Shown piece by piece: positions 25,417 through 33,571 of a DNA stretch of 40,547 nt. How positions within the stretch are numbered: the first letter of the stretch is position 1; each line of letters starts with the position of its first letter. The position numbers were made by a program, and so were the translations under genes. The stretch spans positions 1 to 40,547 of the forward strand of contig CALXRC010000019.1 of the NCBI GenBank assembly GCA_944390865.1, given 5' to 3'. Source of the DNA: an uncultured Spirochaetales bacterium. Its GTDB lineage: Bacteria; Spirochaetota; Spirochaetia; Sphaerochaetales; Sphaerochaetaceae. The notes under the pieces were generated by a model. That model was not told the DNA's origin. It did no database searches and saw only the letters and a program-made list of their open reading frames with translations.

Positions 25417-25715
25417 TACAGCTCATCATTGTGCTCTCTTCCCGTTTCAAGAATCCTGCTGATGTGGTCATCGCACAGCCTGTAGTACACGCTTCTGCCT
25501 TCTTTTCTGGCACGCACAAGCCGCGTCGTCCTCAGCAGCTTGAGCTGCTGTGAGATCGCAGACTGTCCCATGCCGATGAGCTGGGCAAGGTCATTCACGC
25601 TTCTCTCCCCGTCCTGCAGCAGGAAAAGGATCTTCAGGCGCGTCACATCGGCAAAGACCTTAAAGAAATCAGACAGGTCCTGAAATTCTTCTTCACTGAT
25701 ATTCTCGAAGTTCAT
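25410..25715 (-). CDS. ArsR/SmtB-family metalloregulator with alpha-5 zinc site
   Basis: This is a 101-residue winged-helix repressor (FADVTRLKILFLL, then the recognition region LAQLIGMGQSAISQQLKLLR). The ELCVC-type alpha-3 arsenic/lead site is absent. The last helix carries Asp82, His84, His95 and Glu98, the exact D-x-H-x10-H-x2-E spacing of the alpha-5 zinc site of SmtB. By family knowledge it would leave DNA on binding Zn(II). No zinc efflux gene lies in the window. The start is taken as ATG 25715; the upstream TTG at 25724 falls in the -10 box. It follows the GNAT gene by 44 bases on the same strand. Confidence 0.88.
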   Translation of the reverse strand: MNFENISEEEFQDLSDFFKVFADVTRLKILFLLQDGERSVNDLAQLIGMGQSAISQQLKLLRTTRLVRARKEGRSVYYRLCDDHISRILETGREHNDELYQ

Positions 25716-25722
25716 GTAAATC

Positions 25723-25751
25723 AATATAGCTCAAAACAGAGAATGTTTCAC
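25723..25751 (-). promoter_or_regulatory. Promoter of the arsR-type gene, predicting a leaderless mRNA
   Basis: On the minus strand GTGAAA (25746-25751), a 17-base spacer and TATATT (25723-25728) end 7 bases before ATG 25715. There is no Shine-Dalgarno sequence. Confidence 0.5.
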
Positions 25752-25759
25752 CAGTCCTG

Positions 25760-26440
25760 TCAGTCCTTCCAGAGCCACCAGACAGGCTTTTCTCCCTCGC
25801 TTAGCCCCAGCTTTCTCTGCAGGGCAAGGCTTGCCTCATTTGAGAAGAACACATGGCAGTAAGGGATCATGTTCCTGGACAGTGCAGTCAGGATGTCATA
25901 GCGCTCAAGCTTCTCTCCAAGTCCCTGGCGCCTGTAGGAGTCAAAGACATGAAGCATTCCCATGCTTCCCTCAGGATGAAAGCCGATGAAGCCTGCAAGC
26001 TCCCCTTTTATGAAAAGCCCGAAGACATTGCCCTTTTCAAGATCGGATGCAAGTTCTTTTTCATCCGCAAGGCTGTAGACAGAACTGATCCTGTCAAGGA
26101 AAGAGACGTCCAGAGTCCTGAAATCTCCCTCAGGAACAGCAGGCCTTCCCTGCCACCAGGAAAAGCTCCTGCAGCCTTCCTCATTCTTATATCCCCTGTG
26201 ACTGATAAGCCAGTTTCTCAGGCCTTCGTCATGAACGCATACCAGATTAAGGTCTTCAATGAAAGGCGTCATCTCCTGCCAGCCGGAAAAGCAGACAACA
26301 GAGGACAGACCTTCATAAGAGACTATGATTCCCTTTTCTGAGCAGTGGCTTACTTCTCCGCCCTTGTCCAGCAGCGCAATTGCATCGACATAGGAGAAGC
26401 GGTCATTTTCAGCAAGAATTGATTTCGCATCCTTTTTCAT
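25760..26440 (-). CDS. GNAT-family N-acetyltransferase
   Basis: This is a 226-residue protein. The C-terminal half is a GNAT fold: FGLFIKGELAGFIGFHPEGSMGMLHVFDSYRRQGLGEKLERY shows beta 2-4 followed by the acetyl-CoA pyrophosphate loop RRQGLG. The N-terminal 110 residues contain a tryptophan-rich segment (FSWWQGRP) and may be a second degenerate GNAT unit, as in FR47-like double GNAT proteins. The acceptor is unknown. It is divergent from the dehydrogenase gene at 26520 and upstream of the ArsR-type gene. Confidence 0.82.
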   Translation of the reverse strand: MKKDAKSILAENDRFSYVDAIALLDKGGEVSHCSEKGIIVSYEGLSSVVCFSGWQEMTPFIEDLNLVCVHDEGLRNWLISHRGYKNEEGCRSFSWWQGRPAVPEGDFRTLDVSFLDRISSVYSLADEKELASDLEKGNVFGLFIKGELAGFIGFHPEGSMGMLHVFDSYRRQGLGEKLERYDILTALSRNMIPYCHVFFSNEASLALQRKLGLSEGEKPVWWLWKD

Positions 26441-26448
26441 ACTGCTTT

Positions 26449-26477
26449 AATTTCGCTTTTCAGCTCAGCTGCGTCAA
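26449..26477 (-). promoter_or_regulatory. Promoter of the GNAT gene, predicting a leaderless mRNA
   Basis: On the minus strand TTGACG (26472-26477), a 17-base spacer and GAAATT (26449-26454) end 8 bases before ATG 26440. The -35 is strong and the -10 weak. Confidence 0.45.
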
Positions 26478-26519
26478 GACAATGGAACAAAACTTCCCAA
26501 TTGTTGTATTGTTCAGAAT

Positions 26520-27407
26520 ATGGAAAAGAAAATCGGATTCATTGGTCTTGGAGTAATGGGTAAGAGCATGGCCGGCCATATCCTTGATGCCGGCTATGAG
26601 CTTTATGTCTACAACAGGACAAGGGCTAAGGCAGATGAGCTTGTCAGCAGAGGAGCCGTCTGGTGCAGCAGCCCGGCTGAGCTTGCATCTAAAAGCGACA
26701 TTATTATAACAATTGTCGGCTATCCTGAGGATGTGAGGCAGGTGTATCTGGGCGAAAACGGCATCGCAGGCGCAATCAGCGAAGGCAAGATTGCAATTGA
26801 CATGACGACCACCCGCCCCTCCCTGATGCTTGAGATAGACAGTGTGCTGAGAGAGAAGAAGGCCTTCTTCGCAGATGCTCCTGTCTCCGGCGGAGACAAG
26901 GGTGCAAGAGAGGCAAGCCTTTCTGTGATGGCAGGCTGCGACGAAGAGGTGTTCAGGCTCATCAGGCCAGTGCTTTCCGTCATGGGAAAGAGCATAAGCT
27001 GGTGCGGTCCTGTCTCAATGGGCCAGCAGACCAAGATGTGCAACCAGATTGTCATTGCCGGCACGATGATCGGAGTGAGCGAGGCGCTTGTCTACGCAGC
27101 AAAGTGCGGGCTTGATGTTGAGGCCATGGTCAATACGATCCGCCCCGGAGCTGCAGGCTGCTGGACACTGGACAATCTTGCCCCAAGAGTCATCCGGGGA
27201 GACTTTGAGCCCGGCTTCATGATTGAGCACTTCATAAAGGATATGGGACTTGCCCTGGAAGAGGCAGAGAGGATGGAGCTCTGTCTGCCGGGACTGGCAC
27301 TCGTGAAGCAGCTTTATACTGCACTGAAGGCACAGGGACTGGGACGCAAGGGAACACAGGCCCTGGTCAAGGCACTTGAGAGCATCTGCCGCGAAAGCTT
27401 CTTCTGA
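26520..27407 (+). CDS. 3-hydroxyisobutyrate dehydrogenase-family oxidoreductase
   Basis: This is a 295-residue NAD(P)-dependent beta-hydroxyacid dehydrogenase. GFIGLGVMGKSMAGHI (residues 6-21) is the dinucleotide loop and family signature, ADAPVSGGDKGA is the substrate-binding motif, and KMCNQIVIAG carries the catalytic lysine. FIKDMGLALEEA is the C-terminal signature. The NRT after the second strand (YVYNRT) suggests NADP(H) preference, as Asn-Arg takes the place of an acidic residue. Members reduce succinic or glyoxylic semialdehydes, tartronate semialdehyde or related acids; the substrate cannot be chosen here. TATTGT lies 7 bases before the ATG with no Shine-Dalgarno sequence. It is followed by citrate synthase after 14 bases. 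Confidence 0.9.
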   Translation: MEKKIGFIGLGVMGKSMAGHILDAGYELYVYNRTRAKADELVSRGAVWCSSPAELASKSDIIITIVGYPEDVRQVYLGENGIAGAISEGKIAIDMTTTRPSLMLEIDSVLREKKAFFADAPVSGGDKGAREASLSVMAGCDEEVFRLIRPVLSVMGKSISWCGPVSMGQQTKMCNQIVIAGTMIGVSEALVYAAKCGLDVEAMVNTIRPGAAGCWTLDNLAPRVIRGDFEPGFMIEHFIKDMGLALEEAERMELCLPGLALVKQLYTALKAQGLGRKGTQALVKALESICRESFF

Positions 27408-27421
27408 GCAGGAGGCAGCAT

Positions 27422-28720
27422 ATGGTTAAGGAAGAAAAGAAAGCACGCCTGATCCTCCCTGACGGCAGGGAGCTTGATCTTGATGTCATTACTGACAACA
27501 TGGGCAGCCACAGCATTGACATTGCCTCACTGAGAGCAAAAACAGGATACATAACATACGATCCCGGCTATATGAATACAGGAAGCTGCATGTCTTCCAT
27601 CTGCTATATCAACGGCGAGAAAGGCATCCTGCGCTACCGCGGCTATGATATTGAGGATCTGGTCCAGAACTGCGACTTCATCGAAGTCGCCTATCTTCTG
27701 ATCAAGGGAGTGCTGCCCAACACAGAAGAGAGAAAGGAATACACGCAGCTGCTGAACAAGCATTCCCTGCTCCATGTCGACATGAGAAATTTCTTCCGCT
27801 CCTACCCTCACGGGGCCCATCCCATGGCAATACTTGCCAGCATGGTCGCCTCCCTGTCAGCCTTCTATCCTGAGATGGAAGAGCGGGATCCGGAGGAAAA
27901 CATTGACCTGACTGTGACCAGGCTTCTTTCGAAGATGAGGACGATCGCCGCCTTCACATACCGTCAGGACAAGGGCTATGACTTTGTCGAGCCTCGCTAT
28001 GATTATTCATACTGCGAGAACTTCCTGAACATGCTCTTCAGCTCTCCAGTCATTGACTACAAGCCGGATCCGGTTCATGTGAAGGCTCTCAACCAGCTGC
28101 TGATCCTCCATGCGGATCATGAGCAGAACTGCTCCACTTCAGCCGTCAGGCTTGTCGGCTCGTCTGAAGCCAACCTGTATGCCTCTGTGGCTGCCGGCTG
28201 CTGCGCACTCTGGGGACCTAAGCACGGAGGTGCGAACCAGGCAGTCATGGAAATGCTCAACAGGATAATCAGCGAAGGTCTGTCTGTAGATCAGGTTGTC
28301 GCAATGGCAAAGGACAAGTCCTCATCATTCCGTCTCTCCGGCTTCGGACACAGGGTGTACAAGACTTTTGATCCGAGAGCCAGAATCGCGAAGAAAATGT
28401 GTCAGGAAGTGCTTGCCGCACAGCATAAAGAGGACAGGCTGCTTGAAATTGCCATGAAGCTGGAGGAAGCCGCGCTGAGCGATGACTATTTCATTGAACG
28501 CAACCTGTACCCGAATGTCGACTTCTACACAGGAATCATCTTCCACCTCATGGGCATTCCGCAGTCCATGTTCACAGTTCTCTTCGCTATGGGCCGGCTG
28601 CCTGGCTGGATTGCCCACTATCTTGAATGGAGACACGATCCGTATCAGAAGATCGGCCGCCCCAGACAGGTCTATTCAGGACCAGAGCTGAAGAAGGTAA
28701 TTCCCATTAATGAGAGGTGA
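27422..28720 (+). CDS. gltA: Citrate synthase
   Basis: This is a 432-residue GltA-type (bacterial, hexamer-class length) citrate synthase that condenses acetyl-CoA with oxaloacetate. The catalytic triad is intact: His268 in WGPKHGGANQA, His310 in SGFGHRVYK and Asp367 in PNVDFYTG. HADHEQN (230-236) is also conserved. AGGAGG precedes the ATG. With the convergent aconitase and isocitrate dehydrogenase genes it completes the route from oxaloacetate to 2-oxoglutarate. It is the middle gene of a three-gene unit and overlaps the CoA-binding protein gene. Confidence 0.97.
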   Translation: MVKEEKKARLILPDGRELDLDVITDNMGSHSIDIASLRAKTGYITYDPGYMNTGSCMSSICYINGEKGILRYRGYDIEDLVQNCDFIEVAYLLIKGVLPNTEERKEYTQLLNKHSLLHVDMRNFFRSYPHGAHPMAILASMVASLSAFYPEMEERDPEENIDLTVTRLLSKMRTIAAFTYRQDKGYDFVEPRYDYSYCENFLNMLFSSPVIDYKPDPVHVKALNQLLILHADHEQNCSTSAVRLVGSSEANLYASVAAGCCALWGPKHGGANQAVMEMLNRIISEGLSVDQVVAMAKDKSSSFRLSGFGHRVYKTFDPRARIAKKMCQEVLAAQHKEDRLLEIAMKLEEAALSDDYFIERNLYPNVDFYTGIIFHLMGIPQSMFTVLFAMGRLPGWIAHYLEWRHDPYQKIGRPRQVYSGPELKKVIPINER

Positions 28721-29096
28721 AAAAGTGGATGTCAGCCAGATTCTGGACTGCAGCACATTTGCTGTCGCAGGAGACACAGTCACAAGTTCAAAATATGCAT
28801 ACAGGATAAAGAAGGCTCTTGAAGCTGCCGGCTATAAGGCATACGGCGTCGGGAAGGAGCTTGCAGGCTTCAATGAGATTGAAGACAGGATTGACGTCAT
28901 TGACTTATGCATCAATCCTGCCAGAGGTCTTGCGCTGCTGAAAGAGCTTGACAAGCCTGTCAGCGCTGTGCTGATCCAGCCGGGTGCAGGCTCAGATGAG
29001 ATAAAGGCGCTGCTTGATGAGAAAGGCATTGCCTGGTTTGAAGGCTGCGTCCTGAGACTGCTTGAAGCCCGCGGCCTTTACAAATTTCAGGACTGA
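28710..29096 (+). CDS. CoA-binding domain protein, YccU-like
   Basis: This is a 128-residue single CoA_binding domain (Rossmann-like, related to the N-terminus of succinyl-CoA synthetase alpha). TFAVAGDTVTSSKYAYRIKKALEAAGYKAYGVGKE, DVIDLCINPARGLALLKEL, and AVLIQPGAGSDEIKALLDEKGI are the family blocks. ATG 28710 overlaps gltA by 11 bases; an in-frame GTG at 28725 with AGAGGTG upstream is an equally good start. Its role is not established, but the context with citrate synthase suggests binding of an acyl-CoA or regulation of CoA-linked metabolism. Confidence 0.88.
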   Translation: MRGEKVDVSQILDCSTFAVAGDTVTSSKYAYRIKKALEAAGYKAYGVGKELAGFNEIEDRIDVIDLCINPARGLALLKELDKPVSAVLIQPGAGSDEIKALLDEKGIAWFEGCVLRLLEARGLYKFQD

Positions 29097-29104
29097 GAAA
29101 ATAA

Positions 29105-29125
29105 CTGCCCGCCTGAGACGGGCAG
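29105..29125 (-). terminator. Terminator of the acn-icd operon, between convergent genes
   Basis: CTGCCCG (29105-29111) and CGGGCAG (29119-29125) form a perfect 7-bp stem. On the minus strand it is followed by TTATTTT, so it ends the isocitrate dehydrogenase transcript; on the plus strand no T-run follows. Confidence 0.7.
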
Positions 29126-29133
29126 AAAAGCAG

Positions 29134-30321
29134 TCAGCCTATGTTTTTCAGCAGGACAGAGGCGAAGTCTGAAGTTGAAAGGCACTCTGCCTTTTCCTTG
29201 TCTTCGATGAGACTGTAAAGATCCCTTGTGACCTTGCCTGCTTTCAGCGTTGTCTCGACAGCCCTTATGATGCTGTCTGCTGCCTCATCAAGACCGGCAT
29301 AGCGCAGCAGCATCTCTCCGGAAAGAACCAGAGAGAGAGGATTTGCGGCATTCTTTCCCGCAATGTCAGGAGCAACTCCATGCGTGGCCTCGAAGACAGC
29401 CATGCCTGTCTCGTAGTTGATGTTGGCTCCAGGCGCGATTCCGATTCCTCCTACCTCTGCCGCGAGGGCATCGGAAATGTAGTCGCCGTTGAGATTCAGC
29501 GTTGCCACTACAGAATAGTCTGACGGCTTAAGGAGAATGTTCTGAAGAAAAGCATCGCAGATGCAGTCGTTGAGCAGGATATCGCCTCCTGAAGCGGGGA
29601 TGTAGACCTTGCCGTCCTTCCTGTAGGCTCTGTATTCCTGCATGGCAAGCTCATAGCCCCAGTTCAGGAAACCGCCTTCAGTGAACTTCATGATGTTGCC
29701 TTTGTGAACCAGAGTGACGACCTTTCTGTTTGTCCTCAAAGCATAATCAATGGCTGCGCGGATAAGACGCCTGGACCCGTCAGGGCTGACAGGCTTTATT
29801 CCAATCGCGCTTGTGTCTGCAAAGCGTATCCTGTCCACCTTCATCTCATTGCACAGGAAATCAATGACATGCTTTGCCTCAGCGCTTCCTGACGGCCATT
29901 CAATTCCTGCATAAATGTCCTCTGTGTTTTCCCTGAAGACAACCATATCGACATCCTCAGGTCTTTTGACAGGAGAGGGAACACCGGCAAAGTAACGTAC
30001 CGGACGCTGGCAGACATACAGGTCAAGGCTCTGCCTGAGCGCAACATTCAGGCTTCGCTTCCCCTTCCCGACCGGCGTCATGAGGGGGCCCTTTATGGCA
30101 AGTCCTGTCTCCTTTATCTTCCTCAGCGTCTCCTCAGGCAGGCTTTCCGATGTCAGTCTTTCAGCCTTGCCTCCGGCCAGAACTTCCTCAAAGGTGAGTT
30201 TTGGCGGCTTTGAATAGCTCCTTTCAACAGCACACTTAAGAGCACTGATCATGACCGGAGTGATCTCCGGGCCGACCCCGTCTCCTTCAATGTAGAGAAT
30301 CTTCAGATCCTGTGTGTTCAT
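29134..30321 (-). CDS. icd: Isocitrate dehydrogenase, predicted NAD-dependent
   Basis: This 395-residue enzyme decarboxylates isocitrate to 2-oxoglutarate. [10 protein letters not shown] (11-20), RSLNVALRQ with Ser90 at the place of the E. coli phosphorylated serine, [14 protein letters not shown], and [11 protein letters not shown] are all present. In the cofactor site the E. coli NADP-specific Lys344-Tyr345 is replaced by Asp319-Ile320 ([14 protein letters not shown]), the pair known from NAD-specific bacterial enzymes. The product is therefore NADH by inference. The gene overlaps aconitase by 4 bases, so the two are translationally coupled. Confidence 0.94.
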   Translation of the reverse strand: MNTQDLKILYIEGDGVGPEITPVMISALKCAVERSYSKPPKLTFEEVLAGGKAERLTSESLPEETLRKIKETGLAIKGPLMTPVGKGKRSLNVALRQSLDLYVCQRPVRYFAGVPSPVKRPEDVDMVVFRENTEDIYAGIEWPSGSAEAKHVIDFLCNEMKVDRIRFADTSAIGIKPVSPDGSRRLIRAAIDYALRTNRKVVTLVHKGNIMKFTEGGFLNWGYELAMQEYRAYRKDGKVYIPASGGDILLNDCICDAFLQNILLKPSDYSVVATLNLNGDYISDALAAEVGGIGIAPGANINYETGMAVFEATHGVAPDIAGKNAANPLSLVLSGEMLLRYAGLDEAADSIIRAVETTLKAGKVTRDLYSLIEDKEKAECLSTSDFASVLLKNIG

Positions 30322-32273
30322 TTTGCAAGTTCCTCCTTCACCTGAAGCAGACGGCCTCCTCTGATCAGCATGTCTGCCTGCAGCGGGGTAATTTCAAGGC
30401 CAAGCTGATAGTCCTTGGCACGTGTTATGCTGTGGACTGTCACTTTTTCTCCCTCAGCAGCCCTCCTCACCTGCTCAACAGCATTTTCTATCACAAGCTC
30501 ATCTGCCAGACTGAGCTCTTCATAGTCTTCCTCTGACTGGATGATCAGCGGAAGAATTCCGAAGTTGCACAGGTTTGCCTGATGTATGCGCTCAATTGAA
30601 AGGGCAAGAACTGCCTTGACGCCGAGATACATCGGACAGATAGCTGCATGTTCGCGGCTGGATCCCTGGCCGTAGCTGTATCCTGCGACAATGAAGCTGG
30701 CCTTCCCGCTGTCGCGGAGGGCAGCAGAGCGGGCCGGGAAATCAGGATCAACGTTTTCAAACACATAAGCTGAGTATGCTGGTATGTTTGATCTGTACTT
30801 GAGCCTTGCTCCGGCCGGCATGATATGGTCTGTCGTGATCTTGTCTCCGACCTTGATTGAGACTTCACCAGAGATTGTCTCCTTCATCGGGCTGCACTCA
30901 GGCCCCTTGCCGATATTCGGTCCTCTCACAATCTCGACGCTGTCCGGATTCTCCGGAGGGAAGATGATCATTCCGTCGTCCTGAATGAAATCCCTGTCTA
31001 TGATAAAGGAAGGGGCCGGGATGTCCCTCTGGGCAAGCGGATCTGCAATTGTGCCTGTGACCGCGCTGAGTGCAGCGACTTCAGGACTGACAAGATAGAC
31101 CTGCGCGCTCTTTGTTCCGCTTCTTCCCTCAAAGTTTCTGTTGCTTGTCCTCAGAGAGACAGCGTTTGTCGACGGACTCTGATGGTTGCCGATGCAGAAG
31201 CCGCAGGCGCTTTCAAGGATCCTTGCGCCGGCTCTGACAAATTTTTCCAGCGTGCCGTCCTGTGCAATCATCATCAGGACCTGCCTGCTGCCGGGAGCCA
31301 CGCCAAGCGAGACATTATCGCTGATGTGCCTTCCGTCAAGAATCTGTGCGGCCTTAACCAGGTCCGCATAGGAAGAGTTCGTACACGATCCGATGAGAAT
31401 CTGGTCAACCTTCATTCCTGCAAGCTCCCTGACCGTCTTTATGTTGCCCGGGGAATGAGGACAGGCAGCCAGAGGCTCAAGAGCAGACAGGTCAATTTCA
31501 AACAGACCGTCATACTCAGCCCCTTCATCAGCCCTGAGCTCCCTGTATGCCTCAGGCCTTCCCTGCCTTGTCAGGAAGTCCTTTGTCACTTCATCTGCCG
31601 GGAAAATGGAGAAAGTGACTCCGCACTCCGCACCCATGTTGCAGATTGTCGCGCGCTCCGGCACGCTGAGCGTCTTCACCCCGTCACCTGTGTATTCGAA
31701 AACAGTGTTGACATTGCCCTTCACTGTAAAGTGCTCAAGCACCTTCAGAATGACGTCCTTTGCGCTGACAAAGGGACGCAGTCTGCCATGCAGGCGGATT
31801 TCAATGACTTTGGGGGCCACCATGGAAAAGGGAATTCCTGCCATTGCCAGGGCAACGTCAAGGCCGCCTGCACCGATGGCTGCCATACCAAGTCCGCCGC
31901 TTGTCGGCGTATGGCTGTCTGAGCCGAGAAGAGTCCTGGCACACTGGCTGAAGCGTTCCAGATGCACCTGATGGCAGATTCCATTTCCGGCGCGCGAAAA
32001 GACAACTCCCTTCTTAGCTGCGACTGACTGAAGATATTTATGGTCGTCAGCATTCTCATACCCGACCTGAATAGTGTTGTGGTCAACATAGCTCACTGCA
32101 AGTTCATTGCACACTCTGTCCAGCCCGATTGACTCAAACTGAAGATAAGCCATTGTGCCTGTGGCATCCTGCGTCAATGTCTGGTCAATTCTGATCTGGA
32201 CAGGCTGTCCTGCCTTCAGCTGTCCGCTGACAAGATGTTCAGAAAGCACTTTGTAAGTAATATTCGACGGCAT
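30318..32273 (-). CDS. Aconitate hydratase (short, Aquifex-type)
   Basis: This is a 651-residue aconitase converting citrate to isocitrate with a [4Fe-4S] cluster. The cluster cysteines are Cys297 in [12 protein letters not shown] and Cys357/Cys360 in [22 protein letters not shown], a swivel domain with [10 protein letters not shown], and the total length fit the short single-chain aconitases rather than 890-residue AcnA. The frame is open to 32321, but ATG 32273 (MPSNITY) with GGAGG 7 bases upstream is the start. It is the first gene of the acn-icd operon, and its promoter shares the intergenic region with the DUF212 gene. Confidence 0.93.
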   Translation of the reverse strand: MPSNITYKVLSEHLVSGQLKAGQPVQIRIDQTLTQDATGTMAYLQFESIGLDRVCNELAVSYVDHNTIQVGYENADDHKYLQSVAAKKGVVFSRAGNGICHQVHLERFSQCARTLLGSDSHTPTSGGLGMAAIGAGGLDVALAMAGIPFSMVAPKVIEIRLHGRLRPFVSAKDVILKVLEHFTVKGNVNTVFEYTGDGVKTLSVPERATICNMGAECGVTFSIFPADEVTKDFLTRQGRPEAYRELRADEGAEYDGLFEIDLSALEPLAACPHSPGNIKTVRELAGMKVDQILIGSCTNSSYADLVKAAQILDGRHISDNVSLGVAPGSRQVLMMIAQDGTLEKFVRAGARILESACGFCIGNHQSPSTNAVSLRTSNRNFEGRSGTKSAQVYLVSPEVAALSAVTGTIADPLAQRDIPAPSFIIDRDFIQDDGMIIFPPENPDSVEIVRGPNIGKGPECSPMKETISGEVSIKVGDKITTDHIMPAGARLKYRSNIPAYSAYVFENVDPDFPARSAALRDSGKASFIVAGYSYGQGSSREHAAICPMYLGVKAVLALSIERIHQANLCNFGILPLIIQSEEDYEELSLADELVIENAVEQVRRAAEGEKVTVHSITRAKDYQLGLEITPLQADMLIRGGRLLQVKEELAK

Positions 32274-32292
32274 ATCAATCCTCCACAGTGAG

Positions 32293-32344
32293 AATTTAGC
32301 ACAGGGCATTCTGTGTTGCAATTAATCACCAGCTAATTTAAGAT
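32293..32344. promoter_or_regulatory. Divergent promoters sharing one palindromic -35 element
   Basis: TTGCAA at 32316-32321 is its own reverse complement. On the minus strand, 17 bases away, lies TAAATT (32293-32298) before acn. On the plus strand, also 17 bases away, lies TAAGAT (32339-32344), which ends 7 bases before the GTG of the DUF212 gene. Both spacings are ideal, so the two RNA polymerases would compete for the same -35 element. Confidence 0.65.
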
Positions 32345-32351
32345 AAGCCTC

Positions 32352-32813
32352 GTGAAAAATAACATTCTGCTCAACGCTCCGCTTGTTTCAGCATTTTCAG
32401 CCTGGTTCATCGCACAGTTCCTGAAGCCTTTCATCTCAAAGGCAATGGGACATGGCTTCAATCCTCATATGTTCCTCTCAACAGGAGGCATGCCCAGCTC
32501 ACATACGGCAAGCGTCGTTGCGCTTACCACTTCTATAGGAGTGCTCACAGGACTGCAGAGCTATGCATTCGCCATTTCTGTCGTTTTCTCTCTTGTGGTC
32601 ATCCATGACTCAATGAACATCAGGATGGAAGCGGGAAAGCAGGCTGATGTCATCAATGAATGGTCAAAAATCTTTTCTGAAATGCACAAAGGGGGACCCT
32701 TCAAGCAGGAGCATCTGAAGACCATGCTGGGGCATTCGTTCTCCCAGGTCTCCGCAGGCTTTATCCTTGGCCTTGCGGCAGGACTGGTTATCACATGGTT
32801 AATGGAGTTCTAG
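32352..32813 (+). CDS. DUF212 membrane protein, acid phosphatase/haloperoxidase-related
   Basis: This is a 153-residue integral membrane protein of the divergent PAP2-related DUF212 family. FLSTGGMPSSHTASVVALT is the signature, and GHSFSQVSAGFILGLAAG near the C-terminus is the other conserved block. About four membrane helices are visible. The three phosphatase signature motifs of true PAP2 enzymes are only partly present, so catalysis is uncertain. Translation starts at GTG 32352 without a Shine-Dalgarno sequence, 7 bases after a -10 box. A strong terminator follows. Confidence 0.88.
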   Translation: MKNNILLNAPLVSAFSAWFIAQFLKPFISKAMGHGFNPHMFLSTGGMPSSHTASVVALTTSIGVLTGLQSYAFAISVVFSLVVIHDSMNIRMEAGKQADVINEWSKIFSEMHKGGPFKQEHLKTMLGHSFSQVSAGFILGLAAGLVITWLMEF

Positions 32814-32822
32814 TTAATTCTG

Positions 32823-32858
32823 ACCAGGGCTGAAGAAGGCTCTGGTTATTTTTTTCTC
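32823..32858 (+). terminator. Rho-independent terminator after the DUF212 gene
   Basis: ACCAGGGC (32823-32830) pairs with GCTCTGGT (32839-32846) with one G-U pair, followed by TATTTTTTTCTC. Confidence 0.8.
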
Positions 32859-32893
32859 TTTTCAGAATCTGCCTTTTAACTCATCTTGAAGCC

Positions 32894-33556
32894 ATGACTT
32901 GGCTTGAAAGACATATTACGCTGCAAATGTATGACGACAGCAGGGCTGAAAGAGAGAACGCCCTCACCCATTTTCTGGGACTGGCACTGTCCCTCGCAGG
33001 GCTTGCACTGGTTGTGAATCATCTTGACAATGCGCGTGACAGCGCAGTAGGTGCCGGGATGATAGTCTTTGCCGTATGCAATATCCTGCTTTACGCGGCA
33101 AGCGGGTTTTATCACTGTCTCAGGCCTGGAAATGCAAAACGTATCTGCCGCGTCCTTGATCACAGCAATATTTACTTCCTTATCGCGGGGACCTACACTC
33201 CGCTGCTGATGTATGCCGGCACGGATGCAGCCTTCCATCTTGCTGTATTCATGTGGCTGACAGCCATTGCAGGAATCGCATTCACAATCTTCTTCTGGGA
33301 CAGATTCAAGGCTGTGCACCTCATGCTGTATCTGCTGATGGGCTGGACTATCGTCTTCTTCTGGCAGGACATCATACCCCACCTGCCCCGGCCTGTGCTC
33401 GGATGGCTGCTGGCAGGAGGAATAATCTATTCAGCCGGCGTTGTCTTCTACGCAATGAAAAAACTGCCGCACTATCATTCGATCTGGCATCTGTTTGTCC
33501 TTGCCGGCTCGCTCTGTTTTTATTTCGGTCTGTATAGCAACTTGCTCGCCAACTGA
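32894..33556 (+). CDS. Hemolysin III family (PAQR/TrhA-like) membrane protein
   Basis: This is a 220-residue protein with seven predicted membrane helices. It has the family features: RAERENALTHFLGLALS at the first helix, SGFYHCL, LDHSNIYFLIAGTYTP, and the C-terminal YHSIWHLFVLAGS. The His and Asp residues of the putative metal site (H in FYHC, D in LDHS, H in IWHL) are retained. Despite the name, the bacterial members are linked to membrane-fluidity or energy homeostasis rather than haemolysis. No good Shine-Dalgarno sequence is seen before ATG 32894. Confidence 0.92.
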   Translation: MTWLERHITLQMYDDSRAERENALTHFLGLALSLAGLALVVNHLDNARDSAVGAGMIVFAVCNILLYAASGFYHCLRPGNAKRICRVLDHSNIYFLIAGTYTPLLMYAGTDAAFHLAVFMWLTAIAGIAFTIFFWDRFKAVHLMLYLLMGWTIVFFWQDIIPHLPRPVLGWLLAGGIIYSAGVVFYAMKKLPHYHSIWHLFVLAGSLCFYFGLYSNLLAN

Positions 33557-33571
33557 TTATTATTAGGCTGT

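Noticed and set aside
22793..26440. Possible resistance island from ABC-F, ArsR and GNAT genes together
   Set aside because: Each is of a common housekeeping type, with codon use like the neighbours, and no mobile-element signs flank them.
31182..31922. 246-codon frame on the plus strand opposite aconitase
   Set aside because: Antisense to conserved aconitase sequence; Cys/His-rich composition results from the opposite-strand codon use.
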